A stretch of DNA of 64,000 bases from Enchytraeus crypticus (GCA_905160935.1 CAJHZI010000740.1:372001-436000), one strand, 5' to 3'. Positions 35,701 to 46,710 are shown, counted from the stretch's first letter. Notes: a model not told the origin generated them from the sequence alone. Numbers and translations: made by a program.

Positions 35701-38700
35701 TTTTAGCGTCAGTTTCATCTTTCGAAAGGATGTCAGTAACGAGCGAACCAGCAGTTGAATTCTGAACATACACATCGCTATCAGAAGCCGTAACTATTCT
35801 CAACCGTACACGTGTTTAAATCAATCAGTAAATTGTTTTCGAATAGACTCTGTCTGACAAAAACTCATTGAAATGATTCTCTTAGTTGATATGGAATCTA
35901 AGTTCTTGCACAAAGTTAACAATAGGCGACTGGTGGTGTCCATCGATTAACTTGAGCCTCTTTCAAGGGACAGCCTAGAGATCCTGGAAACCTGAAATAA
36001 ACAGATTTCATAGCGATAGCGAGACATAAATTTCGAGAAAGCAGCGAGAACTGTGTCGCTGTCGGCTGAGTAATTAATTGTGTAATGACGGAGCAACAAT
36101 CAACTGTGATTAGACTCCGCAAGAGCGATACGGTTCTGTGGCAATAAATGTCGTGAAATAATTCGTATTATTATTACTGGGACAGTGTTTGCTTGTCGCT
36201 GTAACCACATTTGTTTACAGGTTTCATTTTGGATGGTATCGCATACTGCATGTAATGGTAAGACTGTAATGTTGCCATAGCCTATAATTGACAAAATTTT
36301 TCTATATCATCTATATTCAACTACTATAAATATTCTCGCTGTCCGTCTATCTCTCACCCCTCTCTCTCACCTCTCTCTCTCTCTCTCTCTCTCTCTATCC
36401 CTCCTCTCTCTCTCTCTCTCGCTCTCTATTTAGGATTACTTCAGGTCTCAAGTTAGGTTCAAGGTACATATTTATACTCAAATATAGGTTTAAAGCTCCT
36501 TAAAAGCGCACTCCACCGAATTGTGAGATAAACTCTTGACAAAAGGCTATGCTTTAATTATTGTTTAATGTAACCTATAGATATTTCATGTGACCTGCGA
36601 AAAATATGCCTTTTGATGTAATTTTCCGTTGCTTTCCTCAGTTTTTGCTCAATCGTATCTTACGACATATGCAGTTTTATGTTGGTCTATTCTTCAGTGT
36701 CTCTTACACACGGGAGGATTTTAGATCTTCACGTAGATCTTTTGTACACTCGTACCAAACTAAATCTTTAGAATCTTTAATGACGGTAATTAAGGTTGTA
36801 AATTCAAATTACGCGTTTTCAGTTTCACAAATGAAGCTAAAACACACAAGTTAAAATTTTCAGTAATAGAAATAATTTCTTATTTATCATGTCTAGAAAG
36901 CGTCGCACTATGCAAAATTCAATTATTATGCTACGACGGATATTATGCTTATTTGCTGCAAATATAATGCTAATATGATGCTAATATAATGCTGATGAAT
37001 ATAAATTATAGAGAATTAAGTAGCTTAGTGGCAAAAGGCCTTAATCGATGTAGCTGCTAGACCTCTATAAGTCTAGAATATGAATTGTCAAACACAAAGC
37101 AGTCACTGCCACAAGTCTGTAAGTCCTTTCATTGTCATATCTGCGTCAATTGCTCCATACAAAGAAATATGCTATTAAAAATTCTAAAATGATTTCGAAA
37201 AAATTGAGAATTTGTCCTACAAAAGAATGTTAATAATAAATTATACTAATGTATACAAACAGCGCGCTTTTATTTTCACTGGATATGGTAACTCTTGCAA
37301 TCAACAGTTCTACAAAAGCGTCAATAACTGATGCGATACCATCATTTATTACTTCTGAGCATTATGAAAAAGCCAATATAAATATGAAACAAAACTGCAT
37401 GTCCATCGATGGAGGCAATATTTCAGAAATAAGTCACGAATAGTTGCAAATAAAAACCAGATTTCCTTGAAAACCCTTCAGCGAAGCCATGTTCTTGTTG
37501 CTGCTGTGCAGGGGTCTACTTGATTCCAGATGCATTCGGATGTGTCAACAAGCGCAGCATGTAGTACTGCATGAGGGGACCCTGTTTTTTCACTTCCTTT
37601 TTCATATTGAATTTTATTCTAACAGCTAAATTGTTGCTAAATACTGCAGTGTAGATGAAAAAGGTTAGTTAAATTAATTCTGATGATTTTTTAGTATCAT
37701 ATTTGATAATATTACAAGGATTTCAATAGCTTTGGACAAAAATGGAAACAAGGGTGGAAATATTAAAATATTGATTTTAAATTCAACCAGATTAAGTAAA
37801 TAAAGTAAATTTAAAATATAACAAATTGTTTAGATTTATTTCTAACTGAACAATAGTGCGTTGTTGTTGTTTTGTTGTACAGTTAAACCAAATTTAAGAA
37901 TTTTTCCAGCTTTACATCTTGAGAGTTCTATAAATTGACTGTAGTCGATATTCGAGGTTTATGGCAGCCCATTCATGTTTGCTCAATTCTATGGTCAACA
38001 AGTCGTATTCACCGCGCCAATGAACTTAACACAGACGACGACCACAAATACACGTATCAATCAATTAATCGATAAGAATTTAACGTCCGGTTCCTCACCT
38101 TAAGGCAATGTCAGGGACGTCGTATGACACTGTACACTAGAGAGCGTCAACGGTCTGCTACTATAGAAATAGTTCCATTGGGCGAAAGGTCTTATATGAA
38201 CAATTTTTAAATGAAGATAATAATAATTTTAGTTTCAAAAAATAAATTCCAGTAGATCGATAAGCTGTTGAGATAAAAATTGCGTCAATAGACGATAGAT
38301 ATGATTCTAAAACTGGAGTCAATATTAAAAAATAGTATCTACAGATAAATTGACTAAGCGCAGTGAGTAGATACAAATAGTGTCAATGACGACAATATAA
38401 AATATTTGAAATAGATCTAAAAACTTTTACAGCTAAAATCGGTCTTCGAGACTGCTTAGCTTGATAAATTCAATAATAATTAGCTAATTATAAATCAGAT
38501 TAAAATTTGAGGTACATTTTTGAGGTCGTATGAGATATTTTTAAACTATGCTACACCTACGGCTACTGCTGTTACTTCCATTACATTGAACGTAGAAGTT
38601 AACATTAGCTAGTTTTTGCAATCGATTGAAGTCTGGCTAAATTTTGAACTTGATTAGGCCTATACAGCTATGTGCCTTCAAAAAGTGATGATTAATGGCT

Positions 38701-41700
38701 TTATTTAATCAAAAATGTTTAACCCAGAAATTTAACTGCGGTTAACCCAGCAAATATTAGATGGTGGCTAACTCAGAGCTTAACATTTGATACCAACATT
38801 TTATTCATTAATTGCATCAGATTGTTTTTATTGCTTATTCCCCTTGATTAGAAGCACAGGGTGATAGCAAATTTTAATTGTGTTCAAAGTTTTCGTAGCT
38901 TTAAATAATTTATTTTTAAAAATATTTACAAAGACATTAGTACATGTACATTTAATGACTAAATTATTATCAAATAATTCAAAACAAAATTATTTGTACA
39001 ACTCAACGCTGTTTATTATTGTGGACTACAAGTTAAAAATAATAATTAGTATAAAGTAGAATGGCCATTGCATGTGTTTTAGAGTAGCACTATTTAGTGT
39101 GGTTCAGTTCCACAGAAGCGAAGGTCTGCCTACCATCATACCCGGATTTATTTCTGCAGATAGGGTCTATATTTAACTGATTTCCCTTGAGGACTTCTTG
39201 TCAAAACAAAATCCTACCCGCTTGTATTGTGACAATAATCTGTATTGTCACACAATAGCATCTCCAATTGAGTAGTTAAAGAATGAAACTGCTTTCCCTT
39301 TCTGAATAAATTCTCATAGGAGTACATTTTTAAAACGAGTTTAGAAATAGATTTGTAGTTTGGTAGAATTGGGCACAGTATCTCAAAGATGAGCGCCCAC
39401 TTCTGCCAGTGGCTCCATCATGGATTTTACCATTTCAGATCTGTTAGCAATGGCATACAATGGTTTGACTGATATCGCTTTGCAAAATTTACAATCCGTT
39501 AAATTTGCAAAGTCAAGTAGATTCTAATAGAATCTCTTGTTCTGTTGGATGGTATCTACTAACTAAGCGGATTCAAATGACTTTGAAACAGTCCGATTTG
39601 AAGCTATTAGCCATCTTGAAGTCATATGGTGAAAAATAACGAATTAAATACTGAGACTCATTTATATAAGGTTCAGTTTTAAATGGTTTCCTTCCTTAAA
39701 AATTTACAAGATGATGCGCTATATTAAAAGTAATTGCAGGATAATTATAAAAATTGGAATTTTAAGATAATGAAGGTGTAAAAATCTGAATGAATTACTT
39801 TGAAATTGATAATGAAGGATCGAGTTAGGCAATATCTAAACGTAGCATCTTAGTCGTAAAATACGTAAGTCTTCAAACATACAGTCCACTTTTCATAATT
39901 TTATAATTCTCAGTAATGTCAATAACTTCCTTGATTCACCATAATTTTATAAAGCATGACCTTAACATATTGCATTCAGTTTATAATGTTTTCCAAGGAA
40001 GGAAGGTATCAGTCTCGTGACATAAACTTGGCGCCAGGGTTATGAGAGTAAAAAGTAAAAGCTAATCATGTAAATATAAAGATAGACAACTACGTGTAAT
40101 AATGTATATGTAATAATTTTGCTATAATGGCTGGAGCCAGTTGCGATGTCGGTACGGTACTCGACCGCGGAACAATATGTGCTAGGTTCAAATTCTGGGC
40201 TCTCCCGTCACTGACATCGCTTTCGAGTGAGGAAACTGACGTTAACATTAGCTGTTAGCTTTAGTTTTTGTCAATACAATGACAAATTAATTTACAACTT
40301 TTTAAGGTATGTTAGAACCTTAATGATGCTGTTGTGCCACGTAGATCTATGTCATACAGGTTTTATTTTAAGTTTTAAAATACATCCCCTTACCCGTGTT
40401 GTGACCGGTTTGCTGAAGAATAGACCGATCGTAGACTGCATGTGTCATGAAAGGCGACAAGGCACTAAAATCCAAACCAACGTCTGAAAAGGCATTCGGT
40501 TGGTGAGCGTCTAGGCTCCAGAAATAGCTACAAATTTTCTAGAACAAATAAAAAGTTCCTCACCCCACTGACAGGAGTGGAGAATGACTATTCGTATCCC
40601 GACCCCAACTAAACTGGGATTCAAGGGAAGACGATGATGATGATGACGACGATGATGGTGATGATGATGATGATGATGATATACCATCCCTCAATATTTT
40701 AGTATAGTAACAGGACACATTATCATCAGTTATGGACTATCACATAAATTATCACAGATAATTACAGATTATCACACAGACACTATAGTATTTAATACTA
40801 GAATTCAACGCCTTCTGCCCCGACACCTTCATTCGAGTGTTCCGCTAATAACTTTGGAACTCTATATTGCTATGATGCTAAATGGCATTTATGAAATAAC
40901 ATGTAAGAACACGCTACTTCGACCTTATCTTATCAGTTATTGGGATAAAATCAGATTTTAAAAACAAGTAAATTTGCAGAGCATAACGTGTATTGCTGGC
41001 CTACTGTATTATTTCGCGCAAAGACCGTAAAATACTATAAAAATGATAATTATTTTGATATCTAAATGCATAAATTCAATATTTATTGTATTGTATATTA
41101 TTACCGATTGAATGACACTTTATTTAAGCTTCATGCAGTCTTTTGTTCAATTAAAATAATCACACGACTTGGCTTGAAAGGAACCAATAATGCCATAAAG
41201 TCAAGTCATTGGTAATTATTTTTTACATCCAGTTTATTTTGTGAAATTTGTGAGACTCAATAAATATCATGCATTATTACAGGCCTTAATCTTTTACGAT
41301 TAAATCAGTATAATGCCAGACCCGGAAGTCAATTGATATTGTTCTGCTCGTTTGTCTGCCATTAGAATGCAGCTCAGGAAAGCTTTCACTGATCTCGTTA
41401 GAGACTGGAGGATGTGCATGCAGACGTTGCATGTGAGATGACTGCATCAATTATTTCTAACGCAAACTATGGAAGGTTTGTGACTGCATTGAACGTGGCA
41501 GGATGCAGACGATCGCGAAGCGGCGTAACAATAAAATATTAGCAACCGTTCACTGAAAGCACGAAAAAAACTGATTTTAGTTATTGTTTAATAATATTAT
41601 GTGGTAATTTCATGATAAATGCAATAAATATAGTTGCTCACACAATTCAAATCCATTGAAAAAATCAGCTATCAGACCATTGCTATGCAATTGTTCTAAT

Positions 41701-42539
41701 ATTCTCCTATGAATATTCCGTCACTGACATCGCTTTCGAGTGAGGAAACTGATATAAGCTTTATGACACTAAGAAATAAGTTTCAAGGTTTGACCTTACT
41801 AGACTGTTAAGACGTTTGGCTGGTTTTCGAACAGATTATTTACGTTTTTATAGACAAGAGCTAAATCAACTCGACCATTCGAAAATACTTTGTGATATTT
41901 GGCTGAAACTTTAATTTTTCAAATATAATTCCTTCGGATTTTGAATAGTAATTAAGTGAATTTTGATGCCGTTGCCAAAATCCGTTTTTGAGCGATTAGT
42001 CGTCTTGAAGTCATGCCATTCAGAATACCGGCATATAAGCCAGCCAAATGTGTTCATAACTTTAGTGAACTTTAATATCTTCCAACTTGTCCTAGTCTAA
42101 ATTTGCTCAACCACGATAGGCTGTATCAATGAGTTACTCATTGTAATATCTTCATGCCTTCCGGCAATTGTGACTATTACTTGTAGAAGGAAGAATAAAT
42201 ATGAACTTTTTCTACTTAGCATAACGTGAAATTAATGACTGAAAACATTGTTATGCAAATTAATAGGAAACAGTCTGTTAGTCAATGATTTCTCGAAAAG
42301 ATCACAATTCAAAACTCTTGCATCTAAATAAATTTGATAATCAAATGTAGCCTTAGCCCTATTATGTGCGGTGAAAGACTGCTTTTACTATTTACGCAGT
42401 AAGAGCAAATCTCATTTTTCTATTATGGTAATTCCTTCTGATTATGTTTTGCAATATCTGCATGAGTGAGGTTTTGCTGACTAAGTCTTATAAGATCTCG
42501 GATAACAATGTTTGGTTATTTTTATTTTTATTTATTTGG

Positions 42540-42571
<32 letters not shown>

Positions 42572-42759
42572 GCTGTAAAGCCATGTTTAGCCATGGGCTG
42601 TAAAGGGCCCTGGGCTAAAAATAAGATAAAAGAGACTTTATTTAATTAAAAGTTTAAAAAGAAGCGATTAAAATAATTCCTCTACACTCTGGGAAGCCGC
42701 ATTAGCCATAGTGCCACTGACACAGACTGCATTGAAACGCTGGAGAGCAATAGACAGTC

Positions 42760-42792
<33 letters not shown>

Positions 42793-45700
42793 GTAATTTT
42801 TTGTATAATATAAATTACTATTACACTTTTAGCAAACGCAGTCAAGATTTGAAGTGTGAATTGAGGCATTGAAGGTGGTTAAATTTTGTACTTGAAGATA
42901 AAATCCCGTTAGCTAGATCAATCGGTCTTCTAAGATTCGATTAGTTTCAGTTGCTTTCGTATTTCGCTCATTAACACCACACAAACGAACCTCATAAAAT
43001 AACATTTATTTGAGACGATAACCTGTTGTGACCACAATTGAAAACAGAACTTTTGAAGAGGATAAGCTGTATAGCAGGCGCAGAAAGTAAAAATATCGGC
43101 TCATTATCTTCGTCTGAAATTCGAATGATATTATTTCGACCTGATATATCGTCACTCTATTACCAAAACATATATTTGCAAAAATAATTGCCTCAGGTTA
43201 CTATTTAAACCATCAAAGACTATCTGTTGTAGCTAGTAAAATGAATTCATTTACATTTCACTCTTCAACTACCGTCAATGCCAAAAATCAATCTGGAAAT
43301 TTCTTGAGAAACTAAATACCTATCATGTAATACTTACTTTAGAAACTAAATACCTATCATGTAATACTTACTTTAGAAACTAAATACCTATCATGTAATA
43401 CTTACTTTAGAAACTAAATACCTATCATGTAATACTTACTTTAGAAACTAAATACCTATCATGTAATACTTTAGAAACTAAATACCTATCATGTAATACT
43501 TACTGTTTCAGTTGCTAACTATTGCTAAAAATAATGTAGAGAAGACAAAGTAAAGTATAATTTATTAAGACTGTCTAAATAGCATAGGGGTAACGTCATG
43601 AAGTTTTAAATGACAAATCCTGCGGTGAATTGAACCCTCGTGGGTTCGAATCCCGGCCGCGCTGATCTGAGAGTAAAATCTCGGACATTCACTGGAATGG
43701 TTATACGGCAATGGTCTAAATTACCTAACGGACTAAACATGTGATTTTAAAAGTGATAGATATCAACATAGTTGATTATTCACTATAATATGTGTTTACT
43801 TTTTTACTTTATAATATTTATAATATTTATTATAATTTATTATAATATTTATTATAATATTTATTATAATATTTATAATATTTATTATAATTTATTATAA
43901 TATTTATTATAATATTTATAATATTTATTATAATTTATTATAATATTTATTATAATATTTATAATATTTATTATAATTTATTATAATATTTATTATAATA
44001 TTTATAATATTTATTATAATTTATTATAATATTTATTATAATATTTATAATATTTATTATAATTTATTATAATATTTATTATAATATTTATAATATTTAT
44101 TATAATTTATTATAATATTTATTATAATATTTATAATATTTATTATAATTTATTATACTATTTATTATAATATTTATAATATTTATTATAATTTATTATA
44201 ATATTTATTATAATATTTATAATATTTACTATAATTTATTGTAATATTTATTATAATATTTATAATATTTATTATAATTTATTATAATATTTATTATAAT
44301 ATTTATAATATTTATTATAATTAATAATATTTTGAGGCGTTATATACCATGGACCTGCCAGTAGGCAGTGCACTAGAGATAATATTTACAATGCAGTTTC
44401 AACTATGACTGAATATCGGTACCCCAGCGCAGAGATTACTTCTTGATTCATTCACACTATCAATAACATGGTGCGGCACCTGCCGGGCCTTGCTACAGCC
44501 GCTTCTCTACTCCTCTGTGTATAATACACAATGTGCATACACCTTGCTCTTCAGTAGAGCGTCAGTGTGAACTGATTACAGCGAAACAGTGGAGATATCG
44601 CAGCCTAAGACCTATAAACAGTACAGTAGTAGCCTATATGCTATTAAATTAATTACAAATAGAAGTATTTTATATTAAATATTTAGTAGAATATGATGTT
44701 AAATTAGTTTTAACTTTTAAGTATAGCCACACGTTGAACCAGATTACCTAATCAAAATTACTTGTAGGCCTAAGTGTTAACAATGATATTAACTGTGTCG
44801 ACTTCATTGGTGAACAAAATAGATCAAAGAGCTAAAAGATAATGTTAACATCACTTTCCTCACTCGAAAGCGATGTCAGTGACAGGCGAGCCCAGAGGCT
44901 AGTTTAGATCATGGACACCTCTACATGTATATCTAGCATCTATAGAGACTAGATTATAATATATATTATTTAAGAGTCCACGAGTAGATGTAGCATTAGA
45001 TCTTTTGGCCTACCTGAAGAGAGCGAAAAGAATAATATACCGATAATATCTGTCATTTCACTCATGAATAGACAAGTTGGGTTCAAATCCCCTTTTAGTC
45101 GGAATTAGCGTTTCTAACACGGCTATGAAATACACGTAGGCCTAGTTACTTTGAAGGTTATTCGAGTATCTGCTCTTAGCATTTATATAGAAAATTTGCG
45201 ATTAATCAGAAAACTCTATATCACGTTCAGCGTATTCACTGCCCGCTTTCACAATTTAAACTGGGTATTTTATCTGGCAAATCTCTGGTCCTATCATGAA
45301 GGCAATGCCTTTGACGCAGGTCCATGCAGTTTGTATCTTTAAAATATCAATTCTTATGTGATTTTATATCTCCTTAGGAGACAAAATATAAGTTGACATT
45401 TGCATAGTCCACTTATAGTATTGGCCTACAATGCTCCCATTATTACTGATTGTTGTTGTCGATTCTTAAGTTTCCCGAGCATAACAATGCATAAATACAT
45501 GTATAAAATTTACTTTATAAATTCTATATCTCTAACATTTAAAATATTTATAACATTTATTTATTTAGAATGTTTCAATAGCGTAGTAGGTAGAGATGTA
45601 GATAACGTCATGAAGTTCTAAATGACATACCATTAGGTGAATTGAACTCTTGTGGGTTCGATTCCCTGCCGAGCTGATCTGAGAGTTAAATCTAAGACAT

Positions 45701-46710
45701 TCACACGACCGGTTGCACGGAAAATGGAGTAAATTGCCTAGCGGTTTAAATAAGTGGTATTAAAAGTAGTAATAGATATCAACATAATTGGTCACTTCAC
45801 TGTAATGTATGTTATTATTATTTCTAACTATTAAAATTGTGATATTTGCACCATTTTGGACTTTCTGTCTCACTGGCTTGGATTTATCTCAATAGTGCTG
45901 AATGTTGTCATGGACGACAGAAGCACTCTAATGTTTGTTATGTTATATATGTATACTACACCAGAAAGCTATTAATCATTGGTATATTTAATTCTTTTAA
46001 TGCTAAGGATTCTCAATCTGTGCAACAGATTAAACTTGTGAGTTTTAAAGAATTAAACTGTTTCTATTATATTAAATCAGAAATCTTGGAACATATTCGT
46101 CTGCTAATCAAAAGCGAGACTCATAGCAAATGAACAGATTAAATGAGTTGTAATGCACATGTAATATAGCTATGCAATAATATTCAGACACTTATAATGA
46201 AAATTCATATAAAGTTCGCTTTTAAAAGTATGACAAAATTGTCACGCAGAATAGGAATCGAATAAAGGATTGTAAGGATATGAGCAGGCTCAATGAAACT
46301 AAGAAACGGCAAAAACATTTTATTCGGATATTGAAAAAGACTACTTTGGATGATAAAACTGACGATAAATTATTATCGTTGCCATGTCTACAGCTCACAA
46401 CATGTCCGCGTTGATCATAACGACAACGAGTCGGCTCGATAGCCTGCAGGTTTCAGGTTCAACTCCTCCTCGAAACCCTTTCACTGCCAGCTACGTAATA
46501 GCCGTCATTGTCCTAGGCTCCCTCTGTCTCATGTTCGGTGCGATATACGGATACATTCACTATACGAAGATTAATCCGAGATCCGGACGAAGGATTCGAT
46601 TCTTTAAAGACTCCGGTAAATCCGAAAATCACGGACCTCTTACCACCTCTACTCATATATTCCTCGTCAGAAATTCCAGGTCTCTGCAGTCAATGCGAAA
46701 CCTGCAGTAG
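24229..46710 (+). CDS. Immunoglobulin-superfamily surface protein, three Ig-like domains, two alternative C-termini
   Basis: Exons 24229-24286, 25481-25810, 26497-26835 and 29086-29346 all join in phase 1, which is usual for Ig-domain exons. The last donor, A|gtaagt, fits two 3' exons. Exon 32699-32793 gives a 360-residue form ending YVHVVGLVVALLIAAF. Exon 46394-46710 gives a 434-residue form with a membrane helix (about 362-384) and a basic cytoplasmic tail. Ig1 has Cys43, Trp56 and Y-T-Cys112; Ig2 has Cys163, Trp177 and Cys209; Ig3 has Trp and Cys307 but no B-strand Cys. About eight N-glycosylation sequons are visible. The protein probably acts in adhesion or recognition at the cell surface; the subfamily is not recognised. 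The Ig exons are firm; the start exon and the link to 46394 are inferred from phase. Confidence 0.72.
24754..25010 (+). mobile_element. SINE-A, in Ig intron 1
   Basis: B box GGGTTCGATTCCC, CTGATCTGAGAGCAAAATCT, and the 3' end TTTCACTATAATGCGTGTTT. A 9-bp insertion (GAGGCGTAA area) lies before the CGTCATGAA block. Confidence 0.82.
25058..25290 (-). mobile_element. SINE-A, inverted neighbour of the previous copy
   Basis: It is in reverse orientation, with 3' ends facing across ~47 bp. The reverse complement carries GGGTTCGAATCCCGGTCGCG and CTGATCTGAGAGTAAAATCT. It ends 190 bp before the Ig1 acceptor. Confidence 0.85.
25481..25810 (+). CDS. Ig gene exon 2: V/I-type Ig domain 1 (residues 20-130)
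   Basis: Acceptor tattttagcag| and donor CTTG|gtaagt give a 330-bp, phase 1-1 exon. Motifs are AILNCSTD (B strand), LQWQLLQ (C strand) and SLSDGGTYTCQDDYG (F strand, the Y-x-C signature). There is an extra Cys83 in HKMCIEKY and sequons at NCS and elsewhere. Confidence 0.9.
25985..26092 (+). repeat. 12-bp AACGTTAATCAT repeat
   Basis: Six or seven imperfect units in Ig intron 2. Confidence 0.75.
26224..26460 (+). repeat. 12-bp-based minisatellite before the Ig2 acceptor
   Basis: Units of TTATTGACTGAT with variants (TTATTGCCTGAT, TTATTGATTTATG), ending 36 bp before the exon 3 acceptor. It is open in frame with the exon, which gives a long spurious Leu/Thr/Asp N-terminus. Confidence 0.88.
26497..26835 (+). 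CDS. Ig gene exon 3: Ig domain 2 (residues 130-243)
   Basis: Acceptor ctaaactcag| and donor TCAT|gtttgt give 339 bp, phase 1-1. It encodes NETAYIRCHVVYHGADRPVY, then TWLDCPHV, NGTASASVVVVAGRSDVNCT and a C-terminal HINVS. GC content rises sharply from the flanking introns. Extra cysteines at 135 and 180 could form a second bridge. The donor is inferred from phase; the open frame runs on to 26855. Confidence 0.82.
26862..26952. repeat. (GAT)n(ATC)n perfect inverted repeat
   Basis: About 14 GAT units run directly into about 15 ATC/CAT units with no spacer. This is a self-complementary hairpin with ~45-bp arms, starting about 25 bp after the exon 3 donor. Confidence 0.92.
26960..28040. other. 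Ig intron 3, left part; nothing recognisable
   Basis: AT-rich intronic sequence with short random ORFs. No exon-like open block with good splice sites was found. Confidence 0.5.
28102..28238 (+). mobile_element. SINE-B, full length, in (TA)-rich DNA
   Basis: CTGGAGCCAGTGGTGATGTC, TTCGACCGCGGATATCAATA, B box GGGGTTCATTTCC, TTTCGAGTGAGAAAACTGAC, and tail TTAACCTTAGCTTTACCAGC. TA-rich microsatellite lies on both sides. Confidence 0.82.
28850..29080 (+). repeat. 10-bp minisatellite TTGATTGTGC, abutting the Ig3 acceptor
   Basis: About 23 units, TTGATTGTGC alternating with TTGATTGTAC. The last unit runs into ttgatttag|, the exon 4 acceptor, so the array supplies the branch and polypyrimidine region. 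Confidence 0.9.
29086..29346 (+). CDS. Ig gene exon 4: Ig-like domain 3 (residues 243-330)
   Basis: Acceptor ttgatttag| and donor GTGAAAA|gtaagt give 261 bp, phase 1-1. It encodes EVEMVTFNIANASTLAPGHI, then VARYVWNGS and LFEEGEYHLTCTAWN. Trp and the F-strand Y-x-x-x-C are present, but the B-strand cysteine is replaced (HILTAVADSN). A 10-bp minisatellite directly precedes the acceptor. Confidence 0.85.
29459..29691 (-). mobile_element. SINE-A, full length
   Basis: The reverse complement carries B box GGATTCGAATCCC, CTGATCTGAGAGTAAAATCT and the standard 3' end. A (TA)n tract follows at 29694-29745. Confidence 0.83.
29813..29915 (+). mobile_element. LINE 3' tail fragment
   Basis: Translates as SYVNMKKNAKDREKWKRYMP and then WNCL-stop, the usual C-terminal end of the RTE/Jockey-like family also seen at 1401-1822. 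In Ig intron 4. Confidence 0.75.
29916..31649. other. Ig intron 4; (TCAA)n tract and a Rep5 fragment
   Basis: A degenerate (TCAA)n tract lies at 30093-30170. A minus-strand Rep5 fragment lies at 31025-31135. No exon recognised. Confidence 0.5.
31650..31910 (-). repeat. Rep7 dispersed repeat, copy 2
   Basis: Reverse-complement partner of 10255-10500, about 85 percent alike. Its plus-strand end carries AATAAAAAGATCTT. Confidence 0.6.
32699..32793 (+). CDS. Ig gene terminal exon a: GPI-anchor-type C-terminus
   Basis: Acceptor tttatatttcag|, phase 1 in. It encodes RTTTTSAAATSSKDS and then YVHVVGLVVALLIAAF, followed by TAA. A Thr/Ser stalk, small residues (SSKDS) and a 16-residue hydrophobic end with no basic tail are the hallmarks of a GPI attachment signal. 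A candidate poly(A) signal AATAAA is at 32975-32980. Confidence 0.68.
33000..34920. other. Downstream of terminal exon a; no gene seen
   Basis: A short tandem motif (GTGTTCCACTAAA, three copies at 32930-33045) lies just downstream of the exon. The rest is AT-rich with no recognised exon. A lone TTCGGTTCGGC near 34580 may be a trace of the hAT-like element. Confidence 0.5.
34931..35050 (+). mobile_element. tRNA-derived SINE of another family
   Basis: It has an A-box-like TTGGTAGAGAGTGTG and B box GGTTCAAATCT about 35 bp apart, then TCAGTCATCAACAAATAAAT. It lacks tRNA stem pairing and is not a tRNA gene. Confidence 0.55.
35479..35770 (-). mobile_element. Two SINE-B 3' fragments (35479-35550, 35691-35770)
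   Basis: Both read, in reverse, CCCGTCACTGACATCGCTTT or a variant, then GAAACTGACG. Both are truncated before the tRNA-like head. Confidence 0.65.
36340..36650 (+). repeat. (CT)n tract and Rep5 copy
   Basis: CT dinucleotides span 36340-36428 with interruptions. Rep5 blocks follow: CAAGGTACATATTTATACTC, AAGCGCACTCCACCG and TTTTCCGTTGCTTTCCTCAG. Confidence 0.65.
37083..40128. other. Ig gene long intron; no gene seen
   Basis: AT-rich. A minus-strand SINE-C 3' fragment lies at 38080-38131 (GGACGTTAAATTCTTATCGA tail). No open block with splice sites resembling an Ig exon was found. Confidence 0.5.
40130..40262 (+). mobile_element. SINE-B, full length
   Basis: GGCTGGAGCCAGTTGCGATG, TACTCGACCGCGGAACAATA, B box AGGTTCAAATTCT, GACATCGCTTTCGAGTGAGG. 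Confidence 0.83.
40390..40680 (+). mobile_element. Rep3, full length, with long (GAT)n tail
   Basis: TGTTGTGACCGGTTTGCTGA, AATAGACCGATCGTAGACTG, TCTAGGCTCCAGAAATAGCT, GACTATTCGTATCCCGACCC, then about 20 GAT/GAC units at the 3' end. Confidence 0.8.
40681..43300. other. Ig gene long intron; no gene seen
   Basis: A SINE-B 3' end (+) lies at 41712-41760 and (TTA)n tracts at 42541-42571 and 42761-42793. No exon is recognised. Confidence 0.5.
43302..43505 (+). repeat. 34-bp tandem repeat
   Basis: Six nearly identical copies of a unit containing AAATACCTATCATGTAATAC. One copy lacks the ACTTACTTT segment. Confidence 0.93.
43571..43800 (+). mobile_element. SINE-A, full length
   Basis: CTAAATAGCATAGGGGTAAC, B box GGGTTCGAATCCC, CTGATCTGAGAGTAAAATCT. 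Its 3' end runs straight into the AT satellite. Confidence 0.86.
43808..44325. repeat. 43-bp pure-AT satellite
   Basis: About 12 head-to-tail copies of a 43-bp unit made of TTTATAATA, TTTATTATAA and TTTATTATAATA blocks, almost without C or G. Copies are over 95 percent alike. Confidence 0.93.
44334..44382 (+). mobile_element. LINE 3' terminal fragment
   Basis: GCGTTATATACCATGGACCT then GCCAGTAGGCAGTGCACTA is the last ~45 bp of the LINE also present at 1401, 29813 and 55200. Confidence 0.65.
44836..44893 (-). mobile_element. SINE-B 3' fragment
   Basis: The reverse complement reads GGGCTCGCCTGTCACTGACA, then TCGCTTTCGAGTGAGGAAAG. Confidence 0.65.
45570..45814 (+). mobile_element. SINE-A, full length
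   Basis: TGTTTCAATAGCGTAGTAGG, B box GGGTTCGATTCCC, CTGATCTGAGAGTTAAATCT, and 3' end TTCACTGTAATGTATG. Confidence 0.83.
45853..45935 (+). repeat. Dispersed repeat, copy 2 (partner at 4713)
   Basis: Contains ATAGTGCTGAATGTTGTCAT, GGACGACAGAAGCACTCTAA. Confidence 0.45.
46394..46710 (+). CDS. Ig gene terminal exon b: transmembrane segment and cytoplasmic tail (alternative)
   Basis: Acceptor atgtctacag|, phase 1 in, and open for 104 codons to TAG. It encodes a Ser/Thr-rich stalk (IITTTSRLDS...), the helix SYVIAVIVLGSLCLMFGAIY, then HYTKINPRSGRRIRFFKDSG and a Ser-rich tail. The positive charges after the helix predict a type I orientation. No Ig exon lies between 32.8 and 46.4 kb, and the phase matches the exon 4 donor, so it is read as an alternative 3' end. 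It could instead belong to an unseen gene, or splice on at CCG|gtaaat. Confidence 0.55.

Noticed and set aside
43302..43505. CRISPR-like direct repeats
   Set aside because: Copies are head to tail with no unique spacers, in an animal genome.
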